A stretch of DNA of 64,000 nt from Vibrio sp. B1FLJ16 (lineage in GTDB: Bacteria > Pseudomonadota > Gammaproteobacteria > Enterobacterales > Vibrionaceae). The translations under genes and the position numbers were made by a program. A model generated the notes under the pieces. That model ran no database searches. It was given only the letters and a program-made list of their open reading frames with translations, and had not been told where the DNA came from. Positions 57,701 through 64,000 of this stretch are shown here, piece after piece; the stretch's first letter is position 1, and the number at the start of each line of letters is the position of its first letter. Location of the stretch: positions 1,488,001 to 1,552,000 of the forward strand of contig NZ_HG992749.1 in the NCBI RefSeq assembly GCF_905175385.1. Direction: 5' to 3'.

Positions 57701-59544
57701 TGCAGGCAGCGTTTAACCACATGCACATCTTCATTGATCCAAATCCGGATTCAGCTTCTAGCTGGGAAGAGCGTAACCGCTTATTTAATCTACCAAGATC
57801 AAGCTGGGAAGATTACAACAAAGACTTGATCTCTGAGGGTGGTGGTATTTTCTCTCGTCGCGCGAAATCGATCCAGCTAACACCAGAAATTCAGAAAATG
57901 TTAGGTACTAAGAAGGCATCTTTAGCACCAAACGATCTGATTAAAATGATCCTAAAAATGAAAGTGGATCTTCTGTGGAATGGTGGTATCGGTACTTACG
58001 TTAAAGCTTCTCATGAGACCCATACTGAGGTTGGTGACCGCGCGAACGATGTTTTGCGTATCGATGGTCGTGATCTAAGAGCGAAGGTCGTTGGTGAAGG
58101 CGGTAACTTGGGTATGACTCAACAAGGTCGAATCGAATACGCACTAACTGGCGGTCGCGTAAATACAGACTTCGTTGATAACGTAGGCGGTGTTGACTGT
58201 TCGGATAACGAAGTAAACATTAAGATCTTCCTGAACGGATTAGTATCTAATGGTGATCTCACTGTTAAGCAACGTAACCAGATTCTAGAGTCTATGGAAG
58301 ACGAAGTTGGCGAAATCGTACTGGATGATGCGTACTGCCAATCAGAGTCTATCTCGGTAACTGAACAGCAAGGTGTTGGCGTAGTTAAAGAGCAGATTCG
58401 CTTTATCCATACTATGGAAAAAGCAGGTTACTTGGATCGTGCGTTGGAATACATTCCAGATGATGAAACGCTTCTTGAACGTGAGAAGCAGGGTTTAGGC
58501 CTTACGCGCCCAGAGATTTCAGTACTTGTTGCTTACGGTAAAATGGTGCTGAAGCAGTTGCTGGCTAATGACGAAATTGCGAATGATGAGTTCCACGCTA
58601 AACAGCTTGTTGCTTACTTCCCAAGCGAGTTACGCCGTAACTACAAAGATCAAATGGTGAATCACCCGCTGCGTGCTGAAATTATCGCAACAGGTTTGGC
58701 AAACCAGATGGTTAACGAAATGGGCTGTAACTTTGTTACTCGTCTGCAAGAAGAGACTGGAGCAAGTGTTGTTGATATCGCGAATGCGTACAGTGCTGCT
58801 CGTGAAATCTTTGAGCTGGAATCAGTTCTGAAGCAGACTCGTGAATTAGACAACGTTGCGACAGCAGAAGCTCAGTACGAGATCATGTTCTACGTTCGTC
58901 GCGCTCTTCGCCGCATTGCGCGCTGGCTACTACGTAATCGTAGTGGTAAGTACACAGTGGGTGAACTGATCGAACTTTACAAACAAGATGTGAATGTTGT
59001 AAGCGAAACATTGGATGAAATGCTTGTTGAGTCAGAAGTAGAAGAGCACAACGAAGTCGCGCTGGCTTGGATTGAGAAGGGCGTAGAAGAGACACTTGCT
59101 CATAAAGTTGCACGTCTATCTAGCCTTCAGTCTGCACTGGATATCTCTGCGGTGGCGAGCGAAACCGGTAAAACTGTTGAGCAAGCATCTAAGTTGTACT
59201 TTAACCTTGGTGACCGTTTATCACTGCATTGGTTCTTGAAGCAAATCAACAACCAAGCAGCAGATAACAACTGGCAAGCTTTGGCTCGTGCAGCATTCCG
59301 TGAAGACTTAGACTGGCAGCAACGTCAGCTAACGGCTCAGGTTCTAGGTTGTGCGTGCGCTGCTGAAGAGTTCGATGTCATGGAAGCACTCGATAAATGG
59401 ATCGAAACTAATGAGCCTTCATTACAACGTTGGGAAAGTATCCTGAACGAATTTAAAGTTGGTTCTGTCCATGAGTTCGCTAAGTTCTCAGTAGCACTTC
59501 GTGAACTGGTTCTTCTCAGCTTGAACTGCGCTCCAAGCGAGTAG
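54703..59544 (+). CDS. gdhB: NAD-dependent glutamate dehydrogenase, large (about 180-kDa) type
   Basis: Oxidises glutamate to 2-oxoglutarate with NAD, 1,613 residues, the size of the large catabolic GDH (GdhB/RocG-like long form). The ATG at 54703 has GGAG 7 bases upstream; a GTG 6 bases earlier is disfavoured. ACT-like N-terminal regions precede the catalytic core, which contains GGLRWSDRQEDFRTEILGL and PVGAKGGFVCKR near residues 810-850, and AIGVGDMAGDVFGNGML near 980. Amino acids imported by aapJQMP could feed it. The gene symbol is conventional. Confidence 0.93.
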   Translation: MTARENVVPVLLEKVYQLIQDKLELSHQTLVTKLAQHLFSNISNDDLIQRNESDLYGAVISLWHHINEKKPEEVSVQVFNPTVSRQGWQSTHTIVEIVVPDSPFLVDSIKMALARLDLVSHLMLNNPTQLQRDEKGHVIDVNGEGGVLQSLFHIEVDRLTSKEEMHALKAELLDILSDTRLVVGDWKQMVDKLKVVTDELEQNKDRVSIQKDRMDETIAFLRWLGEHNFTFMGYKEYDLYEDNGDTELRPVEEKGLGLFADDKRVRSVKLAELSDSARLEAKKPYALIMTKGNRPCRIHRPAYTDYIGIKKFDENGKVIGEHRFTGLYTSAVYNQAVQSIPLIREKVDRILVASGYRHGSYSYKALHNILENYPRDELLQANEEELLEVGMGVVQMQDRDLIRLFVRKDPFGRFFSCMVYVTKERYNTELRRHTQRILKQYFGCEQEVEFTTYFSESPLARTHYIVRVDNNNIDVDVKKIEQNLMEVSTSWDDRLKESIIANFGESKGLPLSKEYMRAFPRSYKEDMMPASAVADIERLEALSDDNKLGMLFYRPQEEAADSKAVRLKLYHRDEPIHLSDVMPMLENLGLRVIGESPYEIEKTNGQTFWILDFSMLHKSEKTVDLREARDRFQQAFAAIWAGDLESDGFNRLVLGASLTGREISVLRAYARYMRQVGFPFSQQYIEDTLSHYPDLATGLVTLFTKRFDPKHKGSEKGQNDLIKKLTEQLDHVESLDDDRIIRRYMEMIMATLRTNYYQTGENKQPKPWLSLKMKPSEIPEIPQPVPAFEIFVYAPDIEGVHLRGGKVARGGLRWSDRQEDFRTEILGLVKAQQVKNTVIVPVGAKGGFVCKRQPSLTNRDEIFAEGQRCYKRFIRALLDVSDNIIEGEVVPPQSVVRHDEDDPYLVVAADKGTATFSDLANSVSDEYNFWLGDAFASGGSNGYDHKAMGITAKGGWESVKRHFREMGVDCQTTDFTAIGVGDMAGDVFGNGMLLSKHIRLQAAFNHMHIFIDPNPDSASSWEERNRLFNLPRSSWEDYNKDLISEGGGIFSRRAKSIQLTPEIQKMLGTKKASLAPNDLIKMILKMKVDLLWNGGIGTYVKASHETHTEVGDRANDVLRIDGRDLRAKVVGEGGNLGMTQQGRIEYALTGGRVNTDFVDNVGGVDCSDNEVNIKIFLNGLVSNGDLTVKQRNQILESMEDEVGEIVLDDAYCQSESISVTEQQGVGVVKEQIRFIHTMEKAGYLDRALEYIPDDETLLEREKQGLGLTRPEISVLVAYGKMVLKQLLANDEIANDEFHAKQLVAYFPSELRRNYKDQMVNHPLRAEIIATGLANQMVNEMGCNFVTRLQEETGASVVDIANAYSAAREIFELESVLKQTRELDNVATAEAQYEIMFYVRRALRRIARWLLRNRSGKYTVGELIELYKQDVNVVSETLDEMLVESEVEEHNEVALAWIEKGVEETLAHKVARLSSLQSALDISAVASETGKTVEQASKLYFNLGDRLSLHWFLKQINNQAADNNWQALARAAFREDLDWQQRQLTAQVLGCACAAEEFDVMEALDKWIETNEPSLQRWESILNEFKVGSVHEFAKFSVALRELVLLSLNCAPSE

Positions 59545-59562
59545 GAGAGTTAGTCTTTTAAG

Positions 59563-59592
59563 CAAAGCCCCGTAGAAATACGGGGCTTTTTT
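59563..59592 (+). terminator. Intrinsic terminator of the NAD-GDH gene
   Basis: AAAGCCCCGTA pairs with TACGGGGCTTT around a short loop and is followed by T. It lies 18 bases after the stop. Confidence 0.92.
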
Positions 59593-59817
59593 GTAACTGA
59601 CAGCTGTATTTTTAGAAGTTTGACGTTACACTGTAATTATTCTAAAAATTTTAAATGCGCTGAAATCGATTGCTATATTGATATTTGTTATGATTTTTGA
59701 GTTTGATATTTTTGATTAACTTATTGATATGATGTGATTTTTATTTTCGAGAAATATGTTTTTACTTAATTCATGCATTTTGATTGAATTACGACTGAAA
59801 AAAGTAAATAATACTGA

Positions 59818-59839
59818 CCCGTTTACACGGGGCTTTTTT
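59818..59839 (+). promoter_or_regulatory. GC-rich hairpin with T-run in the pyrD leader
   Basis: CCCGT (59818-59822) pairs with ACGGG (59827-59831), and the message then has GC and T6, ending 5 bases before the GGAGG ribosome site. It could act as an attenuator or as the pyrimidine-sensed start-region hairpin known for enteric pyrC and pyrD. A TAAATAAT -10-like element lies at 59805-59812, so a start at the C-run is plausible. From 59593 to here the interval is AT-rich with no gene. Confidence 0.6.
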
Positions 59840-59853
59840 CTTTCGGAGGCACA

Positions 59854-60864
59854 ATGCTTTACCGTCTAGCCAGAACTGGCTTTTTCCAACTTGATGCCGA
59901 AAAGGCACATGATCTTGCAATTAAGAACTTCCAACGCTTTAACGGCACTCCTCTTGATCTTTTCTATCGTCAACAACTACCAAATCGCGCAGTAGAGTGC
60001 ATGGGAATAACATTCCGTAACCCTGTAGGTCTGGCGGCTGGTTTGGACAAAAATGGTGAATGTATCGAAGCGTTTGATGCTATGGGTTTTGGCTTCGTTG
60101 AAGTCGGTACTGTAACTCCGCGTCCTCAACCGGGAAATGATAAACCACGTTTGTTCCGTCTGGTAGAAGCTGAAGGTATCATCAATCGTATGGGTTTTAA
60201 CAACCTTGGTGTTGATAACTTGGTTGAAAACGTTAAGAAAGCAAAGTTCGACTGTGTGCTAGGTATCAATATCGGTAAAAACAAAGACACGCCGATTGAG
60301 AAAGGGGCAGAAGACTACCTGATTTGTATGGAAAAAGTGTATGAATACGCAGGTTATATCGCGGTGAATATCTCTTCTCCAAATACACCGGGATTACGCT
60401 CTCTCCAGTATGGCGAAGCATTAGATGAACTGCTTTCCGAGTTAAAAGCGAAACAGGCAGAGCTTGCTGAGAAACACGGTAAGTATGTACCTTTAGCTCT
60501 TAAGATTGCACCAGACCTGAGTGATGATGAGATCGTCCAGATTTGTGATTCTTTGGTTAAGAACAACATTGATGGTGTAATTGCAACTAATACGACTTTG
60601 GATCGTACGGTTGTTGAAGGAATGAAACACGCGAATGAAGCGGGTGGGTTAAGTGGCCGTCCTGTTCAGTCCCGTTCGACAGAAGTTGTACGTAAGCTGC
60701 ACAATGAGCTTGGAGATAAAATTCCTGTTATCGGCGTTGGTGGCATCGACTCTTACGTAGCTGCGAAAGAGAAAATGATGGCCGGTGCACAATTAGTTCA
60801 AGTCTACACCGGCTTTATTTATCACGGCCCAGGTTTAGTACGTGATATTGTTAAAAATCTATAA
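59854..60864 (+). CDS. pyrD: Dihydroorotate dehydrogenase (quinone)
   Basis: Class-2, membrane-associated enzyme of pyrimidine synthesis, 336 residues. The N-terminal amphipathic helix ([22 protein letters not shown]) anchors it. [14 protein letters not shown] (near residue 57), the SSPNTPGL loop with the class-2 catalytic Ser (near 175) and GVGGIDSY near 293 bind FMN and substrate. The GGAGG ribosome site is strong. It is followed by zapC in the E. coli order. Confidence 0.96.
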   Translation: MLYRLARTGFFQLDAEKAHDLAIKNFQRFNGTPLDLFYRQQLPNRAVECMGITFRNPVGLAAGLDKNGECIEAFDAMGFGFVEVGTVTPRPQPGNDKPRLFRLVEAEGIINRMGFNNLGVDNLVENVKKAKFDCVLGINIGKNKDTPIEKGAEDYLICMEKVYEYAGYIAVNISSPNTPGLRSLQYGEALDELLSELKAKQAELAEKHGKYVPLALKIAPDLSDDEIVQICDSLVKNNIDGVIATNTTLDRTVVEGMKHANEAGGLSGRPVQSRSTEVVRKLHNELGDKIPVIGVGGIDSYVAAKEKMMAGAQLVQVYTGFIYHGPGLVRDIVKNL

Positions 60865-60903
60865 GCCGTCTTAACAAATCGCTGAGTTTTCAGTAGTTAT
60901 TAC

Positions 60904-60936
60904 AAAAAAAGAGGATATTGTTTCCTCTTTTTTTTT
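60904..60936 (+). terminator. Intrinsic terminator of pyrD
   Basis: GAGGA and TCCTC, extended by A7 against T9, form a stem with a 7-base loop followed by a long T-run. It is located 40 bases after the stop. Confidence 0.88.
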
Positions 60937-61031
60937 GTCTGTTGATTTGTAGAATTGGGGGAATTATGAGTAGGTAATTAAGCGTCTTACCTCTTTACCA
61001 CGGATTTAACTAGTCAAGAGAGAACGGAATA

Positions 61032-61574
61032 ATGCTTAAACCCAGCGACAAATGGAATTGGTATTATGATGAGCAGAAGGCTTGTTTAATGCTGGACTTG
61101 GGGGAGGATATGATTTTCCAAACCAATCTGTCCCGAAAGCTGTTAGTTAACTGTGCCTTCTCAAATAATGAATTCACTGTAGATGATGCCAGTGCGTTCC
61201 AGACTTTCAATGAACGTATTCGCTGTCTCGACATCAATCAATACCGCCAGGCAGAATTGACACTGTACTGTGTAGCGGCAAAACGCTTCCATAAACCAGT
61301 ACAACCAAAGAGCTGGTTTTTCGACGCTCAATCTACTGGGTATGAGCCAGAAGAAGGGGACATGGTGTTCCTGACTAATCAACATTCTGAAGGCGTATTC
61401 ATCGTCCTGGAGCTAGGAGAAACGTCCAGTCTGTGCCTTTATGTTGGGCAGGATGAGTTCATTCTCGATGGAAATAAATCCCTACCGTTCGGACAACCAA
61501 TTAAAGTTATGCATGACCGTATGGCCTGCGCTAGTCATTTGTTTGTTATGGCACCTATGGCTATGGTTGGTTAA
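61032..61574 (+). CDS. zapC: Cell division protein ZapC
   Basis: FtsZ-ring stabilising protein, 180 residues. The start KPSDKWNWYYDEQKACLMLDLGEDMIF resembles E. coli ZapC, and QPKSWFFDAQSTGYEPEEGDMVFLTNQ near residue 95 matches its later half. A GAGAACGGAA purine-rich site precedes the ATG. It sits between pyrD and rlmKL, its conserved neighbourhood. Confidence 0.94.
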   Translation: MLKPSDKWNWYYDEQKACLMLDLGEDMIFQTNLSRKLLVNCAFSNNEFTVDDASAFQTFNERIRCLDINQYRQAELTLYCVAAKRFHKPVQPKSWFFDAQSTGYEPEEGDMVFLTNQHSEGVFIVLELGETSSLCLYVGQDEFILDGNKSLPFGQPIKVMHDRMACASHLFVMAPMAMVG

Positions 61575-61641
61575 ATATAGCTGGCTAAACATGATCAGCT
61601 AATTCAATTTAATTTCTTTATTTCGTTCCTTTGTTTGCCTT

Positions 61642-61671
61642 AATCGACCTTTTCAGGTCGATTTTTTTTTT
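61642..61671 (+). terminator. Intrinsic terminator of zapC
   Basis: AATCGACC pairs with GGTCGATT around a 6-base loop and is followed by T9. It is located 68 bases after the stop. Confidence 0.9.
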
Positions 61672-62100
61672 GCCCCTAATATCGTTATCTTCTGTCATCC
61701 CACTTCTGCAAGTGTACATTTATCGCGCATGGAACCATGAAGCGGGTCACTTTTATCTCACTTTTTTTATCTTAGCTTTCTCTAAAGTTAAGCAACCGAA
61801 CACTTAACAATTACCTATTTATTCCTCTTTAAGCGTTAAATGTAATTAAATAACAACATCAAATTACAACTGGTATACACCAAAATAATGGTAAATAAGT
61901 ATTCACTATCGCTTTGATTACGTGGTTTGCGTTTACTGTTTAGATAGAGGAATTTCTTGGCGGATTTAAAATGTAGGAAGTTTCAGATCACTTAACTGGT
62001 GAGTCTTTGTTCTAATAGATAGGGAAATGCCTTTAAAAACGAGGCATTGATCGTAAAGTCAGGTATAATTGAAACCATTTTTTATCAGCGAAAGAACACT
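61672..62100. other. Gene-free AT-rich interval with rlmKL promoter
   Basis: 429 bases with no supported gene. A GGTATAATT -10-like element at 62062-62070 lies about 30 bases before the rlmKL start; no good -35 is seen at normal spacing. The same GGTATAATT occurs before the CvfB-like gene. Confidence 0.5.
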
Positions 62101-64000
62101 ATGAATCAATATCTCGCGGTAACTTCAAATGGCATGGAAAATTTGCTTGTTGAAGAACTGACTAAACTAGGCATCGAAAATGCGAAACCAGTACAGGCAG
62201 GCGTAAAATTTAAAGCGACAAACGAACAAGTTTATCGCTGTTGTTTGTGGAGCCGCTTGGCGTCTCGATTTGTACGTGTTTTATCCGAGTTCACCTGTAA
62301 TGATGATATGGACTTGTACCTATCAACATCTGCGATTAACTGGGTGAACCAATTCCACAGCTCAAAGCGTTTCGTTGTCGACTTTAACGGTACAAACCGC
62401 GAAATCCGTAATAGTCAATACGGCGCGATGAAAGTAAAAGATGGCATCGTGGACTGCTTTGAAAAGAAAGGCTTACCACGTCCTAACATCAGCAAAGAGC
62501 GCCCGGATATTCGCGTTCATGTTCGTTTGCACAAAGATAAAGCTCTGCTTGGTGTTGATATGGTCGGTAGTGGACTCCATCAACGTGGTTACCGTCCAGA
62601 GTCGGGTCGTGCACCTCTGCGCGAAACACTAGCAGCGGCTATCATCATGCGTTGTGGTTGGGATGGCCACCAGCCACTGCTCGACCCAATGTGTGGTTCA
62701 GGTACATTGCTTATCGAAGCCGCTATGATGGCGGCAAATATGGCACCAGGCGTTAAGCGAAAACAATGGGGTTTTGAGTCACTAGAAGATTTTGAAGCAG
62801 ATACATGGGCAGAGATAAAATCTGAAGCAAATGTACAGGCTCGCCGTGGCGTCAAAAAAGTTGACGCTAAGTTTTTCGGCTTCGATAACGACCCTAAAGT
62901 ATTGAAAGTGGCGCAAGACAACGCACGTAGAGCAGGTGTTGAAGAGCTGATTGAATTTGCTCAAGGTGATGCAGCGACGATTACCCGTCCGACTGGCTTT
63001 GAAAATGGCGTAATTGTTTCAAACCCGCCATACGGTGAACGTTTAGGTACTGAGCCAGGCTTGATTGCGCTATACACAGCATTCGGTGGGCAGCTGAAGT
63101 CTGAGTTTGGTGGTTGCAAAGCCTCTATTTTCTCCAGTTCTGATGAGTTGCTTAGTTGTCTGCGCATGCGTGCGGACAAACAGTTCAAGCTGAATAACGG
63201 TGCGTTACCGTGTCACCAGAAAAACTACAGCATTTCAGAGCGTAGTGCTGAAGAAGTGAAAGGCGCGGATACTAACGTACAAATCGCACCGGACTTTTCA
63301 AACCGTCTTAAAAAGAACATTGGCAAAATCGGTAAGTGGGCTCGTAAAGAAGAGCTAGATTGCTACCGTATCTACGATGCAGATCTTCCAGAATATAACG
63401 TTGCTATCGATATGTATGGAGACCAAATCGTTATTCAAGAATATGCTGCGCCGAAGAATATCCCTGAAGAAAAAGCCAAACGTCGTTTGACTGACATCAT
63501 CCGCGCTACGATTCAAGTGACTGGCGTTGAAGCAAATAAAGTCGTACTTAAAGTTCGTGAGAAACAGAAAGGCCGCAGCCAGTATCAAAAACTGGGTCAG
63601 GTTTCAGAAACGCTTGAGGTAAATGAGTACGGTGTGAAGTTGATCGTAAACCTTCACGACTACCTTGATACAGGTCTTTTCCTTGATCATAAAATCACGC
63701 GTCGTCGTCTTGGTGAAATGGCAAAAGGGAAAGATTTCCTTAACCTGTTTGCATACACAGGTAGTGCGACGGTTCACGCTGCTGTAGGTGGTGCTCGCTC
63801 TACAACGACAGTCGATATGTCTAATACTTATCTGAACTGGGCAAAAGACAACATGCAGCTTAACGGCTGTGTAGGGCGTCAACATCGCTACGAGCAGGCG
63901 GATTGCCTGCAATGGTTAGAGAATGCAAAAGGTGAATACGATCTTATATTTATCGACCCACCAACATTCTCGAACTCAAAGCGTATGGATACTTCATTCG
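62101..64000 (+). CDS. rlmL: Bifunctional 23S rRNA methyltransferase RlmKL (cut by window edge)
   Basis: Makes m2G2445 (RlmL part) and m7G2069 (RlmK part) in 23S rRNA. 633 codons are visible and the frame runs off the right edge; the family is about 700 residues. The start is ATG 62101. A THUMP domain is near residues 45-155. The first methylase has [15 protein letters not shown] near residue 196 and the catalytic NPPYGERL near 308. The second begins around 530 and reaches [13 protein letters not shown] at the edge. The match to E. coli RlmL is strong throughout. Confidence 0.95.
   Translation, partial: MNQYLAVTSNGMENLLVEELTKLGIENAKPVQAGVKFKATNEQVYRCCLWSRLASRFVRVLSEFTCNDDMDLYLSTSAINWVNQFHSSKRFVVDFNGTNREIRNSQYGAMKVKDGIVDCFEKKGLPRPNISKERPDIRVHVRLHKDKALLGVDMVGSGLHQRGYRPESGRAPLRETLAAAIIMRCGWDGHQPLLDPMCGSGTLLIEAAMMAANMAPGVKRKQWGFESLEDFEADTWAEIKSEANVQARRGVKKVDAKFFGFDNDPKVLKVAQDNARRAGVEELIEFAQGDAATITRPTGFENGVIVSNPPYGERLGTEPGLIALYTAFGGQLKSEFGGCKASIFSSSDELLSCLRMRADKQFKLNNGALPCHQKNYSISERSAEEVKGADTNVQIAPDFSNRLKKNIGKIGKWARKEELDCYRIYDADLPEYNVAIDMYGDQIVIQEYAAPKNIPEEKAKRRLTDIIRATIQVTGVEANKVVLKVREKQKGRSQYQKLGQVSETLEVNEYGVKLIVNLHDYLDTGLFLDHKITRRRLGEMAKGKDFLNLFAYTGSATVHAAVGGARSTTTVDMSNTYLNWAKDNMQLNGCVGRQHRYEQADCLQWLENAKGEYDLIFIDPPTFSNSKRMDTSF

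Noticed and set aside
1..64000. Looked for tRNA or rRNA genes, CRISPR arrays, prophage genes and an origin
   Set aside because: None seen by eye. Very short RNA genes cannot be excluded without covariance models.

Overview
The window is a gene-dense stretch of about 64 kb from a gammaproteobacterial chromosome. It is almost certainly Vibrionaceae (a Vibrio-like main chromosome). This rests on protein-level resemblance and on blocks such as proQ-prc, letA-letB-rsmF, pyrD-zapC-rlmKL, the aapJQMP amino-acid ABC operon, a 1.6-kDa-residue-class NAD-glutamate dehydrogenase and a prpBC-acnD-prpF-prpE propionate operon. I saw no rRNA, tRNA, CRISPR array or prophage. The species cannot be fixed from the sequence alone.

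Layout. 1-7.7 kb: the 2-methylcitrate cycle operon (prpB cut by the left edge, prpC, acnD, prpF, prpE), closed by a strong terminator. 7.8-10.05 kb: a GNAT acetyltransferase and an exported Nudix protein fused to a degenerate PAP2 membrane domain. 10.09-12.67 kb: a complete mobile element with 24-bp perfect terminal inverted repeats and a 9-bp target duplication, inserted in the hairpin of an intrinsic terminator. It carries a zinc-ribbon transposase and a HEPN-like protein. 12.7-13.0 kb: a small frameshifted gene. 13.2-20.9 kb: accessory genes (an IutA-type TonB receptor with a Fur box, a GntR/FCD regulator, a ThrE-like exporter, a repeat lipoprotein, an outer-membrane barrel, a YidA-type phosphatase). 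21-28.7 kb: queuosine genes queE-queC, a TPR-GGDEF protein, and small housekeeping genes (DUF2750, rlmI, acyP, tusE, a ParB-like protein, a BI-1 protein). 28.9-33.2 kb: the general amino-acid ABC transporter aapJQMP. 33.7-41.4 kb: a siroheme-type dehydrogenase with a decayed SUMT tail, yajQ, an AroH-type DAHP synthase, a DUF4442 protein, an unknown membrane protein, a CvfB-like protein and rsmF. 41.5-47.2 kb: an ABC exporter-letA-letB operon. 47.3-64 kb: msrC, proQ-prc, an internally duplicated secreted protein, pepN, DUF2835, NAD-GDH, pyrD, zapC and rlmKL (cut by the right edge).

How it fits together. Most of the window is core metabolism and RNA modification: propionyl-CoA disposal, amino-acid import and catabolism, pyrimidine and aromatic biosynthesis, and rRNA/tRNA modification. 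The accessory content lies at 8-20 kb. The most noteworthy item is the 2,578-bp element at 10094-12671. Its boundaries can be read exactly from the sequence, and removing one target copy rebuilds a perfect 11-bp terminator stem. Several leader hairpins (before letA, pyrD and pepN) are candidate regulatory structures not explained by the gene calls.
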